From: Pseudobdellovibrionaceae bacterium | GTDB taxonomy: Bacteria > Bdellovibrionota > Bdellovibrionia > Bdellovibrionales > JAMPXM01 | Assembly: GCA_947462815.1 (NCBI GenBank) | Contig: CANHQR010000030.1 | Span: forward strand, 1 to 41,692 | Length of the DNA: 41,692 nucleotides | Reading direction: 5' to 3' | Shown here: positions 16,621-25,421 of the stretch, piece after piece | How positions within the stretch are numbered: the stretch's first letter is position 1 | Layout: each line of letters starts with the position of its first letter | Position numbers and translations under genes: made by a program | The notes under the pieces: generated by a model | The model's input: the letters and a program-made list of their open reading frames with translations, nothing else | Databases searched by the model: none | Told to the model about the DNA's origin: nothing

Positions 16621-17247
16621 ATGTCTTTCCGGATCCTGGCAGTAGCCGCAGTCTTCACAGCCCATTTTGCGCTTCCCGCACTTGCGAACGAAGCCGCCCC
16701 CGTCACCACTGAAGTCGAGTACTTCGCGGACGGCGACGCCAACCTCGAAGATTTGATGAGCCCAGAAGAGATCGAGGTCGAGCTCCAGCGACAAGAGCTG
16801 GAGGCCCTGCTCTCGGGCGAAATGCTCTTCCCCCGCTCGATCCCCTCCATTGAAGGCGAACTCTTTGTCTTGGTCGACAAGAGTGAGCAGCGCCTGTGGG
16901 TCTATCAAAATGGCCAGATGACCGATACCTGGCTGGTGTCGACAGGCACGAATGCCCGCAAGTGCCCCCCCACACGTTCTACTTGCTACATTGCACGCAC
17001 TCCCGTTGGCACCTTCAAGCCCCAGCGCATGCACGCTCATTACAGGTCTCAGCTCTGGCGTGCCCGCATGGACTGGGCGATCTTCATCTACGGCGGCATC
17101 GCCCTTCACATGACCGAAGACGTGGGCCGCCTCGGAACTCCAGCTTCGGGTGGCTGCATCCGCCAGCACAATAACGATGCGGAAAAGCTGTTCCGCTTGG
17201 TTCAAGCTTACGGCATGGCCAACACGACTGTGCAGATCCGCGAGTAA
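16621..17247 (+). CDS. L,D-transpeptidase (YkuD domain)
   Basis: Periplasmic enzyme that forms 3-3 cross-links in peptidoglycan or attaches proteins to it. 208 residues with a signal peptide (cleavage near PALANEA). The YkuD domain begins at GELFVLVDKSEQRLWVYQNG. The catalytic motif has His in ALHMTED (H163), then SGGCIRQHN with nucleophile C179 and Arg181. An acidic linker (about 30-75) separates signal and catalytic domain. In predatory Bdellovibrio such enzymes remodel prey wall, a role that is possible here. A terminator follows. Confidence 0.93.
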   Translation: MSFRILAVAAVFTAHFALPALANEAAPVTTEVEYFADGDANLEDLMSPEEIEVELQRQELEALLSGEMLFPRSIPSIEGELFVLVDKSEQRLWVYQNGQMTDTWLVSTGTNARKCPPTRSTCYIARTPVGTFKPQRMHAHYRSQLWRARMDWAIFIYGGIALHMTEDVGRLGTPASGGCIRQHNNDAEKLFRLVQAYGMANTTVQIRE

Positions 17248-17285
17248 GTTTGCCCCTCAAAGGGATTTCATCGAATGGTCACAGA

Positions 17286-17314
17286 GGGTCGAGTTGTGAA
17301 CTCGGCCCTTTTTT
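17286..17314 (+). terminator. Rho-independent terminator of the L,D-transpeptidase gene
   Basis: Stem GGGTCGAGTT / AACTCGGCCC with a GTG loop (one G-T pair), followed by six T, 38 nt past the stop. Confidence 0.9.
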
Positions 17315-17351
17315 ATTTTCTCCAGGTCTAGATTGATGCATAGTCCGCGGC

Positions 17352-18860
17352 ATGTTGCACACTTCGACCGATACCGCCGCCTATCAGCGCCTCGAAAAAC
17401 GCTTCTCCCGTATCGCCCGACTCGGGGACGCCCAGTCTATTCTAGGGTGGGATGAGGCGGTGATGATGCCCGCGGGCTCAAGTGCCGCGCGAAATGAATC
17501 TCTGGCCGAATTGTCGCAGATTCTTCAGGATCTGCTGCGATCTCCCGAGCTTGCTGATGATTTGGCCGCCACCGAGGCTGAAACACTCAACGATTGGCAG
17601 AGGGCGAACGTCCGCGAAATGCGACGCCGCTATAAGAGGGCGACGCTGATCCCTGCCGATCTGCATCGCCAGCTCATGATGGCGTGCATGGAGTGCGAAC
17701 AAGCATGGCGTCGGCTGCGAGGCGAGAATAACTGGACGGACTTCGCGCCCTTGCTGCAAAGAGTGCTCGAACTCAGCCGTGAGGAGCTCAAGATCTTGGC
17801 GGCCGACCAGAAGTTGTCGCTCTACGACGCAGCCCTCGAACGATTCTCACCAGGTTTGCGCACCGAGGTGGTGGAACGAATCTTCGGAGAACTTCGGGGA
17901 TTTTTGCCAGATCTCACGCGCGAAATTTTGCAGCGGCAGCAGCCTCACGAGAAAATCGAAGGCGAGTTCCCCGCCGATGTGCAAAAGGCACTCGCCAAAC
18001 AATTGATGCAAAAGCTGGGATTTTCGTTTGAGAACGGCCGGCTCGATGAAAGCCATCATCCCTTCTGCGGCGGCACGCAGCGCGATGTACGGATCACCAC
18101 CCGTTACAATTCGAACGAGTTTCTTTCTTCGCTCATGGGGGTTTTACATGAGACAGGCCACGCCCTCTATGAAATGAACTTACCCCTCGATTGGTATGGT
18201 CAGCCGGTCGGGCAATCTTGCGGCATGGCCATCCATGAGAGCCAGAGTCTGTTCATGGAGATGCAAGTGTGCCGCTCCCGCGAATTTGTGGAATACATTG
18301 CTGCCGATGTGCAGCGCAGCTTCGCAGCCCAAGTCCGCCAACCCGATACCTTAAGCGCTGAGAATCTCACGCGCGTGGTTCAGCATGTGGAACGCGGCTA
18401 CATCCGCGTCGATGCTGACGAAGTCACCTATCCGAGTCACATCATCCTGCGCTACGAACTGGAGCGTGGCTTGGTCGAAGGTACGATTCAAGTGAAGGAG
18501 CTTCCCTCGCTTTGGGATGAAAAGATGCAGGCCCTCTTGGGTCTTTCAACCCTGGGGCGCGACAAAGAGGGATGTATGCAAGACGTTCACTGGCCGGGTG
18601 GGGCCTTTGGCTACTTCCCCGCCTACACTTTTGGAGCCCTCATTGCCGCACAACTGTTCTCAGCCCTGCGAGCCGATGTGCCGCAGGTTCGTGAGCAGAT
18701 TCGTCAAGGCGAGTTCAGCGCTCTGCAGGCTTGGTTGCGGTCAAAAATTTGGTCTCAGGGCTCACACCTCGATACGCTGGCGTTGGTCCAACAAGCGACA
18801 GGTCCTCTTTCGGTTGCACCCTTTCGACGACACCTGGAGGAGCGTTACTTGAAGTCGTAA
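17352..18860 (+). CDS. Carboxypeptidase Taq (M32 family metallocarboxypeptidase)
   Basis: Cytosolic zinc carboxypeptidase that removes C-terminal residues from peptides. 502 residues, the family's usual size. Family motifs in order: ESHHPFCGG, DVRITTRYN, the zinc motif HETGH (about 266-270), HESQSLFME with the third ligand Glu, and GYIRVDADEVTYP-type sequence. No signal peptide. The start at 17352 comes 38 nt after the upstream terminator, so it is transcribed alone. A bidirectional terminator follows directly. Confidence 0.95.
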   Translation: MLHTSTDTAAYQRLEKRFSRIARLGDAQSILGWDEAVMMPAGSSAARNESLAELSQILQDLLRSPELADDLAATEAETLNDWQRANVREMRRRYKRATLIPADLHRQLMMACMECEQAWRRLRGENNWTDFAPLLQRVLELSREELKILAADQKLSLYDAALERFSPGLRTEVVERIFGELRGFLPDLTREILQRQQPHEKIEGEFPADVQKALAKQLMQKLGFSFENGRLDESHHPFCGGTQRDVRITTRYNSNEFLSSLMGVLHETGHALYEMNLPLDWYGQPVGQSCGMAIHESQSLFMEMQVCRSREFVEYIAADVQRSFAAQVRQPDTLSAENLTRVVQHVERGYIRVDADEVTYPSHIILRYELERGLVEGTIQVKELPSLWDEKMQALLGLSTLGRDKEGCMQDVHWPGGAFGYFPAYTFGALIAAQLFSALRADVPQVREQIRQGEFSALQAWLRSKIWSQGSHLDTLALVQQATGPLSVAPFRRHLEERYLKS

Positions 18861-18889
18861 AAAAAAGAGGCCGAAGGGCCTCTTTCTTT
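18861..18889 (+). terminator. Bidirectional terminator between convergent genes
   Basis: AAAGAGGCC-GAAG-GGCCTCTTT with A-run before and T-rich tail after, immediately past the M32 stop. Confidence 0.9.
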
Positions 18890-18919
18890 AACAGGATTGC
18901 CTTCTCGTACGTCTTGCGA

Positions 18920-19391
18920 TCAGAGCGCGTTCTTCAAAAAGTCTGGAACCTTTTCGCTCACATTCGCCGAGTCTTTGTTATAGGTGTGGATCAATTCCGA
19001 GCCTTTGAGTTCCACACTGATAGCGTACCTATCAGTCGACTTGGTTTTCATTTTGGGGTTGTACGAACAGGTGATCTTTTTAGCCTCTTTCACGAGCTGG
19101 GCCTCGTAGTCCGCGTCGAAACAGAGTGAGGCGACACCACTGGCCACAGATCAGCCACAGCAGTGCCCAGGGTCGTTCGATCTCCTCAACCGATTTGAAT
19201 GATTGTTCGTTAAAGCCGACGGAGATGTCAGCGCCACAGGCTCTTTTGATTTTTTCTTGGCCTGATATTGCGGATTCTTTTGTCGAGTACCATGATTTCT
19301 TCCGCTTTAGCTTCAGCGATTGGGCCAAAACCGTCGGACCCACCATCAGTCCTCCCAAACCTAAGAACGTAGCCATCGCCAACTTCTTCAT
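18920..19391 (-). pseudogene. Frameshifted gene for a small secreted protein
   Basis: The reading frame starts at ATG 19391 (GGGAAG 4 nt upstream) with a signal peptide (MKKLAMATFLGLGG to VLAQ) and continues to WALLWLIC. Near 19145-19150 a single extra G in a TGTGG context shifts the frame. The remainder (ASGVASLCFDADYEAQL to FLKNAL) is open in the next frame to 18920. Rejoined it gives a ~156-residue periplasmic protein of unknown family with several cysteines. It may be a real frameshift or a sequencing error. Confidence 0.65.
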
Positions 19392-19494
19392 CTGACTTCC
19401 CACTCAAAACAACGCTCGCGCCTAATATTCTTTAAAACTTTGCTTCATGGACAATGCCTCACGAGTCTGTTCAATATAATTCTTGGGAGAAATC

Positions 19495-20137
19495 ATGCGA
19501 AAACCTTTGATTCTGACGCTTATGTTTTCAGTTCTAGGATGTGCGTCGCTGAAGTCAATCGGCGCGGATGATAGATCTCTATCCTCAGCATCTTCGAAAG
19601 CTACTCCTCGTTTATTTATCCAGCCAGCACCAGTTTTCGATATGGTCTGCGCGCAAAAAACTGGATTCAAAATTGATTCGACGAGGCTGGCACAGTATCA
19701 ACAAGAGCTACATCAGAAGATGCCGCAATTCCAATCTGCATGGGATAGTCGGGCCGCGCATCTCATTTCAGAGTCCGAAAGAGCCGCGGGGCGTGCGTTT
19801 AAGCGTAAAGAATATTCAGTAGCGATGATTCTTTGCGACTGGATACCCATGGGTGATCCGGCGTTCATCGTTTCGGCCTTCCCATATTTAGGTCCACCCC
19901 GAAAAATGAACGGATTCGATATGCCGGCGGGCATGTCGGCATTCGTCAGCATGACTCATCACGAACTTCTGCATAGATTTCCGGAGCATCGTGGCAAAAA
20001 TCATCTCACTTACGATCCTCATCGTCGGTTCGACCAACGAAGCACTTCGAAAATATTGGAACATTTCGGATCTCGAGGAAATTCTGTCCGTCGTAGAGAC
20101 AACCGAGCGCGCGCTCACGGCTTTTCTCGAACGTTAA
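19495..20137 (+). pseudogene. Lipoprotein with HExxH motif, probable C-terminal frameshift
   Basis: Starts at ATG 19495 after GGGAGAA. The lipobox is SVLGC near residue 17. A gluzincin/zincin-type HHELLH occurs near residue 155, suggesting a metal-dependent hydrolase. Downstream of HLTYDPHRRFD the frame becomes unnaturally Arg/Ser-rich. A neighbouring frame reads NEALRKYWNISDLEEIL and then ALTAFLER before a stop at 20135-20137. A 1-2 nt shift near 20030-20050 would restore a natural helix-rich end. As printed, the original frame continues to 20181. Confidence 0.6.
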
Positions 20138-20205
20138 CGGGCCTCTTCTCTTTTCGATCCGGTAACCTTAGGTCCGGCTAAGGGGTCAAGCCTATCTCGA
20201 TCACG

Positions 20206-20841
20206 CTAAGGATATCCCAGCGTCGGATAACCGCGAACCCAGGCCTTCTCCTCGATTTCCCGCACCACGAAGTCGGCGACGTCCACGCGATGAATTTTGA
20301 AACTTCCTCCTCCCATCCGACGATCTTTGACGAGGTAGCGTCTGGGCGGACCGTCAAGCAAGTAGGTCGGACGAACGACCGTCCACTCCAAGTCCCGTGA
20401 CTCCTCGAGGATCGTCTCCATCTTAATCATGTCGAGGTAGTTGTTGATGAGATAAGGCCGCAGGAGAGCCCGATAGAACCATGGCGATTTCTCGTCGAAA
20501 TCCGTTCCGCCCGAAGACAAGACGAGTAGCCTCTTGATTTGCAGCTGCTTCATCGCTTGGATGAGGGCGCGCACCGAATCGCTGTAGAGAGTCGTCGGTT
20601 GCGCCGAGGCACTAAGGCCTCCCTGGCCTAAGGCCGACACAACGACATCGGCCCCTCGGAGGGCCTTCTCGACAGACCCGGGATCCGAGAAGTCGATCTT
20701 GCGCTTTTCACATCGTGGATCCTCGATCTCGATGGCCTCAGGTCGTCTTGCCACGGCAATCGCAGTCCATCCCCGACGGATCACCTGATCAGCAATGGCC
20801 TTCCCTGAGGCTCCCGTAGTTCCAATCACCGCAATCTTCAT
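20206..20841 (-). CDS. NAD(P)H-binding oxidoreductase (atypical short-chain dehydrogenase)
   Basis: 211 residues with an N-terminal Rossmann motif VIGTTGASGKAIA (TGxxGxxG type), then DFSDPGSVEKALRGADVVVSALG, as in the biliverdin-reductase-B/NmrA-like group. These enzymes bind NAD(P)H and either reduce small molecules or act as redox sensors. It begins 16 nt after the related gene at 20858 ends, so both are one transcript under the divergent TetR gene. Substrate unknown. Confidence 0.82.
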   Translation of the reverse strand: MKIAVIGTTGASGKAIADQVIRRGWTAIAVARRPEAIEIEDPRCEKRKIDFSDPGSVEKALRGADVVVSALGQGGLSASAQPTTLYSDSVRALIQAMKQLQIKRLLVLSSGGTDFDEKSPWFYRALLRPYLINNYLDMIKMETILEESRDLEWTVVRPTYLLDGPPRRYLVKDRRMGGGSFKIHRVDVADFVVREIEEKAWVRGYPTLGYP

Positions 20842-20857
20842 ATTCTCTCTCTCCTCC

Positions 20858-21772
20858 TCAGGATTGCCGCGGCGGACTTCTCAGAAAATCCGAAAGGAGA
20901 TTTCGGGCCTGGGTCCACTTCATCGGGTAGCGATCGTTGTCCAAGCTGAGGAATTTTGGCTTCCCGCTGTACATGTTGTGCATGTACTGCATTCCCTGCC
21001 AAGGTGGGTATATCTCGCCTTTGTCGGGAGTAAAGGTTTTGGTCATCTTAATGAGAACCTTGAAGACACCCAGACCTCCGGGCCGTAGCAGTCCGTAGGG
21101 TGTTCCCGTGAGTTCCGTCATGAGATTCTGAAGACGTCGAGCGCTGAGTTCCTCGCCTGCGATCCGAAGGAAGCGGGGAGTGTCCGAGTCCAGCGCTGCC
21201 TGGGCCGTATACTTGGCTGTGTCCGCGATCGTAGTCCAGTCCATGAGTTGGTCGGGATCGCCCCAACACAGAATTCGGCGAAGTCTGAACAGAATGAACG
21301 GCGCCGTGCCGGTCAACATGTCCATAAAGGCACCATTAAGAATCGAGGTCGCCCGAATTGGAGCCTTTTCGAGACGCTCGCGAAACTCTTCTCGAAGGTT
21401 CAAGTTGCGGTTTGATCCGGGAGGTAGCTTGGTAAAGTCGATTGCAAAATCGGAAGGAATGAAGCGAGGCACTCCCGCGCGCACGACCGCATCAAGCAAG
21501 GCGCTCTGGGTGGTGACGATCACCTCGCGTAGGCCAGCCAAGGCTGAAACCACGACGCCCACATCCTGCAAGGCTGAAACTAGGGACGCGGAGTTTGCGA
21601 AGTCCACTGACACAATCTCGGCCCCCTGAACTCTGAGGGACTCTAGCTTAGGTGAGGCACTTCCCGCCCGCACCAGGGCACGGACGTGCGCACCCTTGAG
21701 CAAAAGTTCTCGTGCAACCCTGCCACCGAGATCTCCCGTAGCTCCCGCAATGACAATGACTTTTTTGGACAC
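20858..21772 (-). CDS. NmrA/HSCARG-like NAD(P)-binding protein
   Basis: 304 residues counting from GTG 21772, chosen because AGGAGG lies 9 nt upstream; an in-frame TTG further out would contain that site. Rossmann motif VIAGATGDLGGRVA (about 6-19), then VVVSALAGL and FIPSDFAIDF as in NmrA-type proteins. These resemble short-chain dehydrogenases but often lack the catalytic Tyr-Lys pair. First gene of a two-gene operon divergent from a TetR regulator, which probably controls it. Confidence 0.82.
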   Translation of the reverse strand: MSKKVIVIAGATGDLGGRVARELLLKGAHVRALVRAGSASPKLESLRVQGAEIVSVDFANSASLVSALQDVGVVVSALAGLREVIVTTQSALLDAVVRAGVPRFIPSDFAIDFTKLPPGSNRNLNLREEFRERLEKAPIRATSILNGAFMDMLTGTAPFILFRLRRILCWGDPDQLMDWTTIADTAKYTAQAALDSDTPRFLRIAGEELSARRLQNLMTELTGTPYGLLRPGGLGVFKVLIKMTKTFTPDKGEIYPPWQGMQYMHNMYSGKPKFLSLDNDRYPMKWTQARNLLSDFLRSPPRQS

Positions 21773-21827
21773 GGATTTGATCCTCCTCAAAACAACTAAA
21801 CCGCGAATTCAGGTTACAAGATTACCC

Positions 21828-21843
21828 TGGACCATACGGTCCA
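21828..21843. promoter_or_regulatory. Palindromic operator between TetR and oxidoreductase genes
   Basis: TGGACC-ATAC-GGTCCA, a near-perfect 16-bp palindrome in the 92-nt divergent gap, 22 nt before the TetR start. Size, symmetry and position fit a TetR-family operator controlling both directions. Confidence 0.7.
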
Positions 21844-21864
21844 CACAAGTTATTGTAGTATCAC

Positions 21865-22491
21865 ATGAAATCAATGAACAAATCCAGCTGGCTTGAAGAT
21901 AGAGAAATGCCCTTTCCGAGCGGCTACAGGGCACCCAATACGAAAGAACGAATTCTCGTAGCTGCTCTGCGCCTCATTTCGGAACGTGGATCCGAGGGTT
22001 TCTCCTTAAACGAAGTTCTGCGCAGGGCCCGAGTTTCGAAGAGCTCATTTTTTCACCATTTCCGTGACACCGATGCCCTATGCCTGGAATGCTTCGAAAG
22101 GTGTAAACCCCTAGTTGAGCCCGATCTTCAAGCCACGAATTATTCGTCAGTTGAAGAGTTGCTGCTCGACTTCGGAAACGAAACCGAGTCGCGCACGACC
22201 TCCCGCCGCTTCTTTCGGCTGATCATGTTTTTCGGCCAACGCGCCATGGACGACGTGCGTTTTCGCCGGATCCAGATCGAGCTCACCGAACTCTACCAGC
22301 AATCGCTTACCAGTTTGATCCTCGAGATCGAGCCTCGTTACAAGAAGGCGTCGGTGACTGAGGCCGTTGGGTTTCTTTTGATCATTAGTCAAGGCGTTGC
22401 CAGCCACCGTGTTCTCTTTGAAGATCGCGAACGTATGTCGCGCATCTGGCCTCATGCCGTGAAAGCCGCCTTGGGAATCATGCGCAGTTGA
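21865..22491 (+). CDS. TetR-family transcriptional regulator
   Basis: 208 residues. The N-terminal helix-turn-helix runs from TKERILVAALRLISERG through FSLNEVLRRARVSKSSFFHHF (about 26-72), the standard TetR_N pattern. The C-terminal ligand domain is typical in size but not assignable. It is divergent from the two oxidoreductase genes with a palindrome in between, so it likely represses them and itself, with release by an unknown ligand. An alternative start lies 4 codons in. Confidence 0.9.
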   Translation: MKSMNKSSWLEDREMPFPSGYRAPNTKERILVAALRLISERGSEGFSLNEVLRRARVSKSSFFHHFRDTDALCLECFERCKPLVEPDLQATNYSSVEELLLDFGNETESRTTSRRFFRLIMFFGQRAMDDVRFRRIQIELTELYQQSLTSLILEIEPRYKKASVTEAVGFLLIISQGVASHRVLFEDRERMSRIWPHAVKAALGIMRS

Positions 22492-22645
22492 CTGAGGCAC
22501 TCAGGAGGTTTTGCGAAGTTCGGTTCAAGATGGCCCAAGAGACTGACCCGCTCTCCACGATTGCGCGCAACGCGCACATCTTCAGCACGGCGCGGCCAGC
22601 GACAAACGGGCGCGTTCACCTTTCAAGTTATGTCGCCATACGTTT

Positions 22646-22714
22646 GAGGCATTTTCTTTGCCTCTGCTCCTGACCTAAACAGGGGCAGTCTGCACTTGGG
22701 CCGATCACCGGCCC
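22646..22714 (+). promoter_or_regulatory. Three consecutive hairpins in the isochorismatase-family gene leader
   Basis: GAGGCA/TGCCTC (22646-22664), CTGCTCCTG/CAGGGGCAG (22664-22688, one G-T pair) and GGGCCG/CGGCCC (22698-22714) end 24 nt before the next start. This may be the 3' end of the TetR transcript or a structured leader of the downstream gene. It fits no riboswitch class I can recognise. Confidence 0.45.
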
Positions 22715-22738
22715 GGCAGTTTTCTTCGGGAGGTCAAT

Positions 22739-23371
22739 ATGATTCCGTTTCACGAGAAGCTGACGGCCGACAACTGCGCCATGCTTCTGATCGATCATCA
22801 GACGGGCACGATGCTCGGAGTCCAGGACATCCGGCTCGATCAGTTCCGATCGAATGTGTTGGCATTGGCGCGCACGGCGAAGGCTCACAACCTTCCGACG
22901 GTTCTGACGGCCTCTTACGCCGAAGGTCCTAACGGACCTCTGATGCCCGAGCTCTTGGAGATGTTTCCTGAATCACCCGTCGTCTACCGACCGGGGCCCA
23001 TTGATGCCTTCGATGATCCGGAGTTCGACAAAGCCGTACAACGACTCGGTCGAAAAAAGCTCATTATGGCGGGAGTTACTACGGACGTTTGCTTGTACTT
23101 CCCCGTGCTTTCCGCACTCGCGAAGGGCTACGAAGTGTGGGCAGTCTACGACGCCTCTAGCTGCTGGGATACGATGTCTGAGCTCACTTCCTGCATGCGG
23201 ATGTCCCAGGCAGGGGCGGTGGTGTGCAACTGGGCCGTTGTCTGTGCCATGCTTCAAGGTGACTGGCGCAAATCAAGCACGGCCCCAAAAACACTCGACA
23301 TATTCCATGACCACCTTCCCTTTTACGGGATGCTTTCCAACAACTTGAACGCGCGCAACCAGAAAAAATAA
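22739..23371 (+). CDS. Isochorismatase-family cysteine hydrolase
   Basis: 210 residues, YcaC-like branch of the isochorismatase superfamily. Catalytic Asp is in MLLIDHQTG (D19) and the nucleophile Cys in GVTTDVCLYF (C118), with a Lys in RKKLIMAG between them. Substrates in this family are small amides or esters; this one is unknown. GGGAGG at 6-nt spacing fixes the start. The disrupted gene at 23407 lies 35 nt downstream, likely the same operon. Confidence 0.9.
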   Translation: MIPFHEKLTADNCAMLLIDHQTGTMLGVQDIRLDQFRSNVLALARTAKAHNLPTVLTASYAEGPNGPLMPELLEMFPESPVVYRPGPIDAFDDPEFDKAVQRLGRKKLIMAGVTTDVCLYFPVLSALAKGYEVWAVYDASSCWDTMSELTSCMRMSQAGAVVCNWAVVCAMLQGDWRKSSTAPKTLDIFHDHLPFYGMLSNNLNARNQKK

Positions 23372-23406
23372 ATCGGTATCAAAAACAAACGCCTTGAGGT
23401 GAGTTC

Positions 23407-23938
23407 ATGTTTCGCATTGCACACGTTGCTGCCGCCGCCGTCATCGCCATATCTCCGCTCGTCCACGCCCTAGAGATCAAATCAATCTCCGCACTGGAAG
23501 CCGGACCAGGGCGCACAGTCTTTGTCGCCGACTGGAAAACCGGAGGGGTGTGGTCTGTTGACCTTGGGCCAAGCTCGGTTCAAAAACAGTTCGAGCGGCT
23601 CGATGTACGCAATCTTGGCTCGCAGATCGCAAAAAAAGCTCGCCACCCCAGCTGAGAAACTTCGCTTTGAAGATGCCATTCGACTGTCGGATGGCACCGG
23701 CGTGGTCGTCGCCATGACCCGTCTTGGTGCAAAACGAGAACTTCCAAAACTTCTTTTGATCGACGCAGCGGGAAACCTTCAGGAGCTAAGCTTGCCAAAG
23801 CTCCGAGGCAGCTTCGCCGGCGTGGGTGACTTGCCGGCTGATGAAGACACGATCTGGCGAAGCATTCCGGCACGATCGCTCGTCGTTACCGACATGAAGT
23901 TCCACAACGGCGCCCTGTACCTTGCCGGGTTGTCGAGC
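23407..23938 (+). pseudogene. Secreted protein gene, frameshifted and truncated by an IS3-type element
   Basis: Begins with a signal peptide (FRIAHVAAAAVIAISPLVHA) and continues VFVADWKTGGVWSVDLG, suggesting a beta-propeller-like secreted protein. At A7 (23630-23636) the frame breaks; with six A it would read on as KKLATPAEKLRFEDAIRLSDG. The restored frame continues to MKFHNGALYLAGLS near 23938, where transposase sequence starts. So it is disrupted twice and almost surely non-functional. Confidence 0.75.
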
Positions 23939-24243
23939 GTGAGATCGGCGACCACGCGCTTGAGCTTGCGATTCTCTTCCTCGAGCGCGCGAAGTTTCTT
24001 CACATCGCTTTGTCCGAGGCCACCGAGTTTCTTCTTCCAGTAGTAGATCGTGCCCTCACTGACCCCGTGCTTACGCGAGAGCTCTTTCAAGGGCGCGCCT
24101 CGATCGAGCTCCGAGAGCACCTGTACCTTTTGTTCGTCCGTAAATTTCTTTGCTTTCATCGTGTCCTCCCGGCCCAACATTGGACCCGTTTTGACACGAA
24201 GCTTCTTCAAAGCCAACTGGGCGCGTTTGCGGGGAGCAGGTCA
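23936..24243 (-). mobile_element. Truncated IS3-family (IS407-like) element: orfA fragment
   Basis: ATG 24159 opens KAKKFTDEQKVQVLSELD, then SRKHGVSEGTIYYWKKKLGG and LRALEEENRKLKRVVADL. This is the IS3 OrfA helix-turn-helix and leucine-zipper region. It stops at VADLTLD, where the disrupted gene begins, so orfB and the far end are lost. Upstream, TGACCTGCTCCCC (minus strand, ending at 24243) looks like the IS left end. Confidence 0.82.
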
Positions 24244-24323
24244 ACGCAAATGACCGGGTTAGATGCAGCCAGGATTCGGGCACCGATTGCAAGCACCTGG
24301 GTTCTCATTTAAATTTCGACCCT

Positions 24324-24746
24324 ATGAGCGACAAAAAAAATCGTTGGCTAATGTTTTTGAGGTTAGGTGCCGTAGTCGCCTTCGCCATGGGCCTTCTCCC
24401 ATTGTTGGCTGTCCTTCAAGCCACTCAAGAACCGTGGCGGCTTTTCTTCGACTTCCTCAGTTGGCCGCTCGACAATGTGCCATCAGATTTTTCAGCTACC
24501 GAACGTCAACTGAGTGCAGTACTCGGCGGAGTGCTTTGTGGTTGGTCCTGGATTCTGTACAAATTAGCCGATCCCAAGATCTTTAGTCCAAGAATCCGAA
24601 GCCTGATGAGTCAATCAGTTTGGGTTTGGTTTCTTCTGGATGGTACGGGATCTGTGATTGCAGGACTTCCGCTGAATGCGATTGTCAACATTGGCTTTCT
24701 CCTGGCCTTGATCATCCCTCTCCATGCATTGAAAACACACCAATGA
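24324..24746 (+). CDS. Small integral membrane protein
   Basis: 140 residues, about four hydrophobic segments (LGAVVAFAMGLLPLLAVL, LSAVLGGVLCGWSWILYKL, VWVWFLLDGTGSVIAGL, IVNIGFLLALIIPLHAL). Family not recognised. It sits alone between IS fragments. The start lacks a strong ribosome site. Confidence 0.6.
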   Translation: MSDKKNRWLMFLRLGAVVAFAMGLLPLLAVLQATQEPWRLFFDFLSWPLDNVPSDFSATERQLSAVLGGVLCGWSWILYKLADPKIFSPRIRSLMSQSVWVWFLLDGTGSVIAGLPLNAIVNIGFLLALIIPLHALKTHQ

Positions 24747-24758
24747 TTTAACGTCTAA

Positions 24759-24926
24759 TCTACCGCCCGCCTCAAGTGCGGAATCCTCGCGCACGGATCC
24801 TTAAGGCTAAAGTGCGGCGATTGCAAAGCTGAACGTCTCGTAGCATTCAGCTGCCGAGGCCGGGGATTCTGTCCGTCATGCCTTGGCAAACGCCGCATCG
24901 AAACGAAGCGCTATTTAGCCAAAGAG
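24759..24926 (+). mobile_element. IS91-type transposase fragment (zinc-binding domain)
   Basis: The frame reads CGILAHGSLRLKCGDC, then AERLVAFSCRGRGFCPSC and GKRRIETKRYLAK. This is the N-terminal zinc-binding domain of IS91-family transposases, with the paired Cys motifs intact. No start, no Y-type catalytic domain and no ends are present, so it is a relic of about 55 codons. Confidence 0.8.
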
Positions 24927-25274
24927 AATCAAAGCGCCGATACCGAGCTCAATCACCAATCCGACCATGTTCTCCTTGGTGTGAGTTCTTTTGTATAAAA
25001 ACATGATGAGCCTGGTCACCCCGGCCGAGAGCCATGAGCATCCGACAATCAAAAAAACGTCATCGGTCCTAAGGTATATGCCCAGCAAGCCAAGCATCAA
25101 AAAGAAACCGCCATACGTTGCTCGAAATTCGATTTCGCCTAGAGGACTCATTTGCTTTTCATAGCCAAGTAGTGAGGCCAATCGTGCGCCACCCATCAGG
25201 CTAGATCCGCCAAGTAAGGCCGTTATGGCTAGGCCGACAATTTTGAGATCCATCAAGTTATTGTGACCTGTCAT
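24915..25274 (-). CDS. DUF4345-like membrane protein
   Basis: 119 residues, about four hydrophobic helices: KIVGLAITALLGGSSLMGG, EFRATYGGFFLMLGLLGIYL, VFLIVGCSWLSAGVTRL and MVGLVIELGIGALILFG. The ATYGGFFLMLG and E/R pattern matches DUF4345 proteins, whose function is unknown. The start may be 25274 or 25253; neither has a clear ribosome site. Its last codons overlap the IS91 relic. Confidence 0.65.
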   Translation of the reverse strand: MTGHNNLMDLKIVGLAITALLGGSSLMGGARLASLLGYEKQMSPLGEIEFRATYGGFFLMLGLLGIYLRTDDVFLIVGCSWLSAGVTRLIMFLYKRTHTKENMVGLVIELGIGALILFG

Positions 25275-25421
25275 TAGGTTTGGTCAACAACCCAAACCTA
25301 AACTGTCTTGGGCTACCCGGGATCGCGGTGATAGACGAAAGCAGGGCCAGTTTGGACCTTTAGGGGCATCGCCGCCGCTCCTGAAGTCTAAATTCGCCGT
25401 TGCCAAGGTGAATATAGTCTC

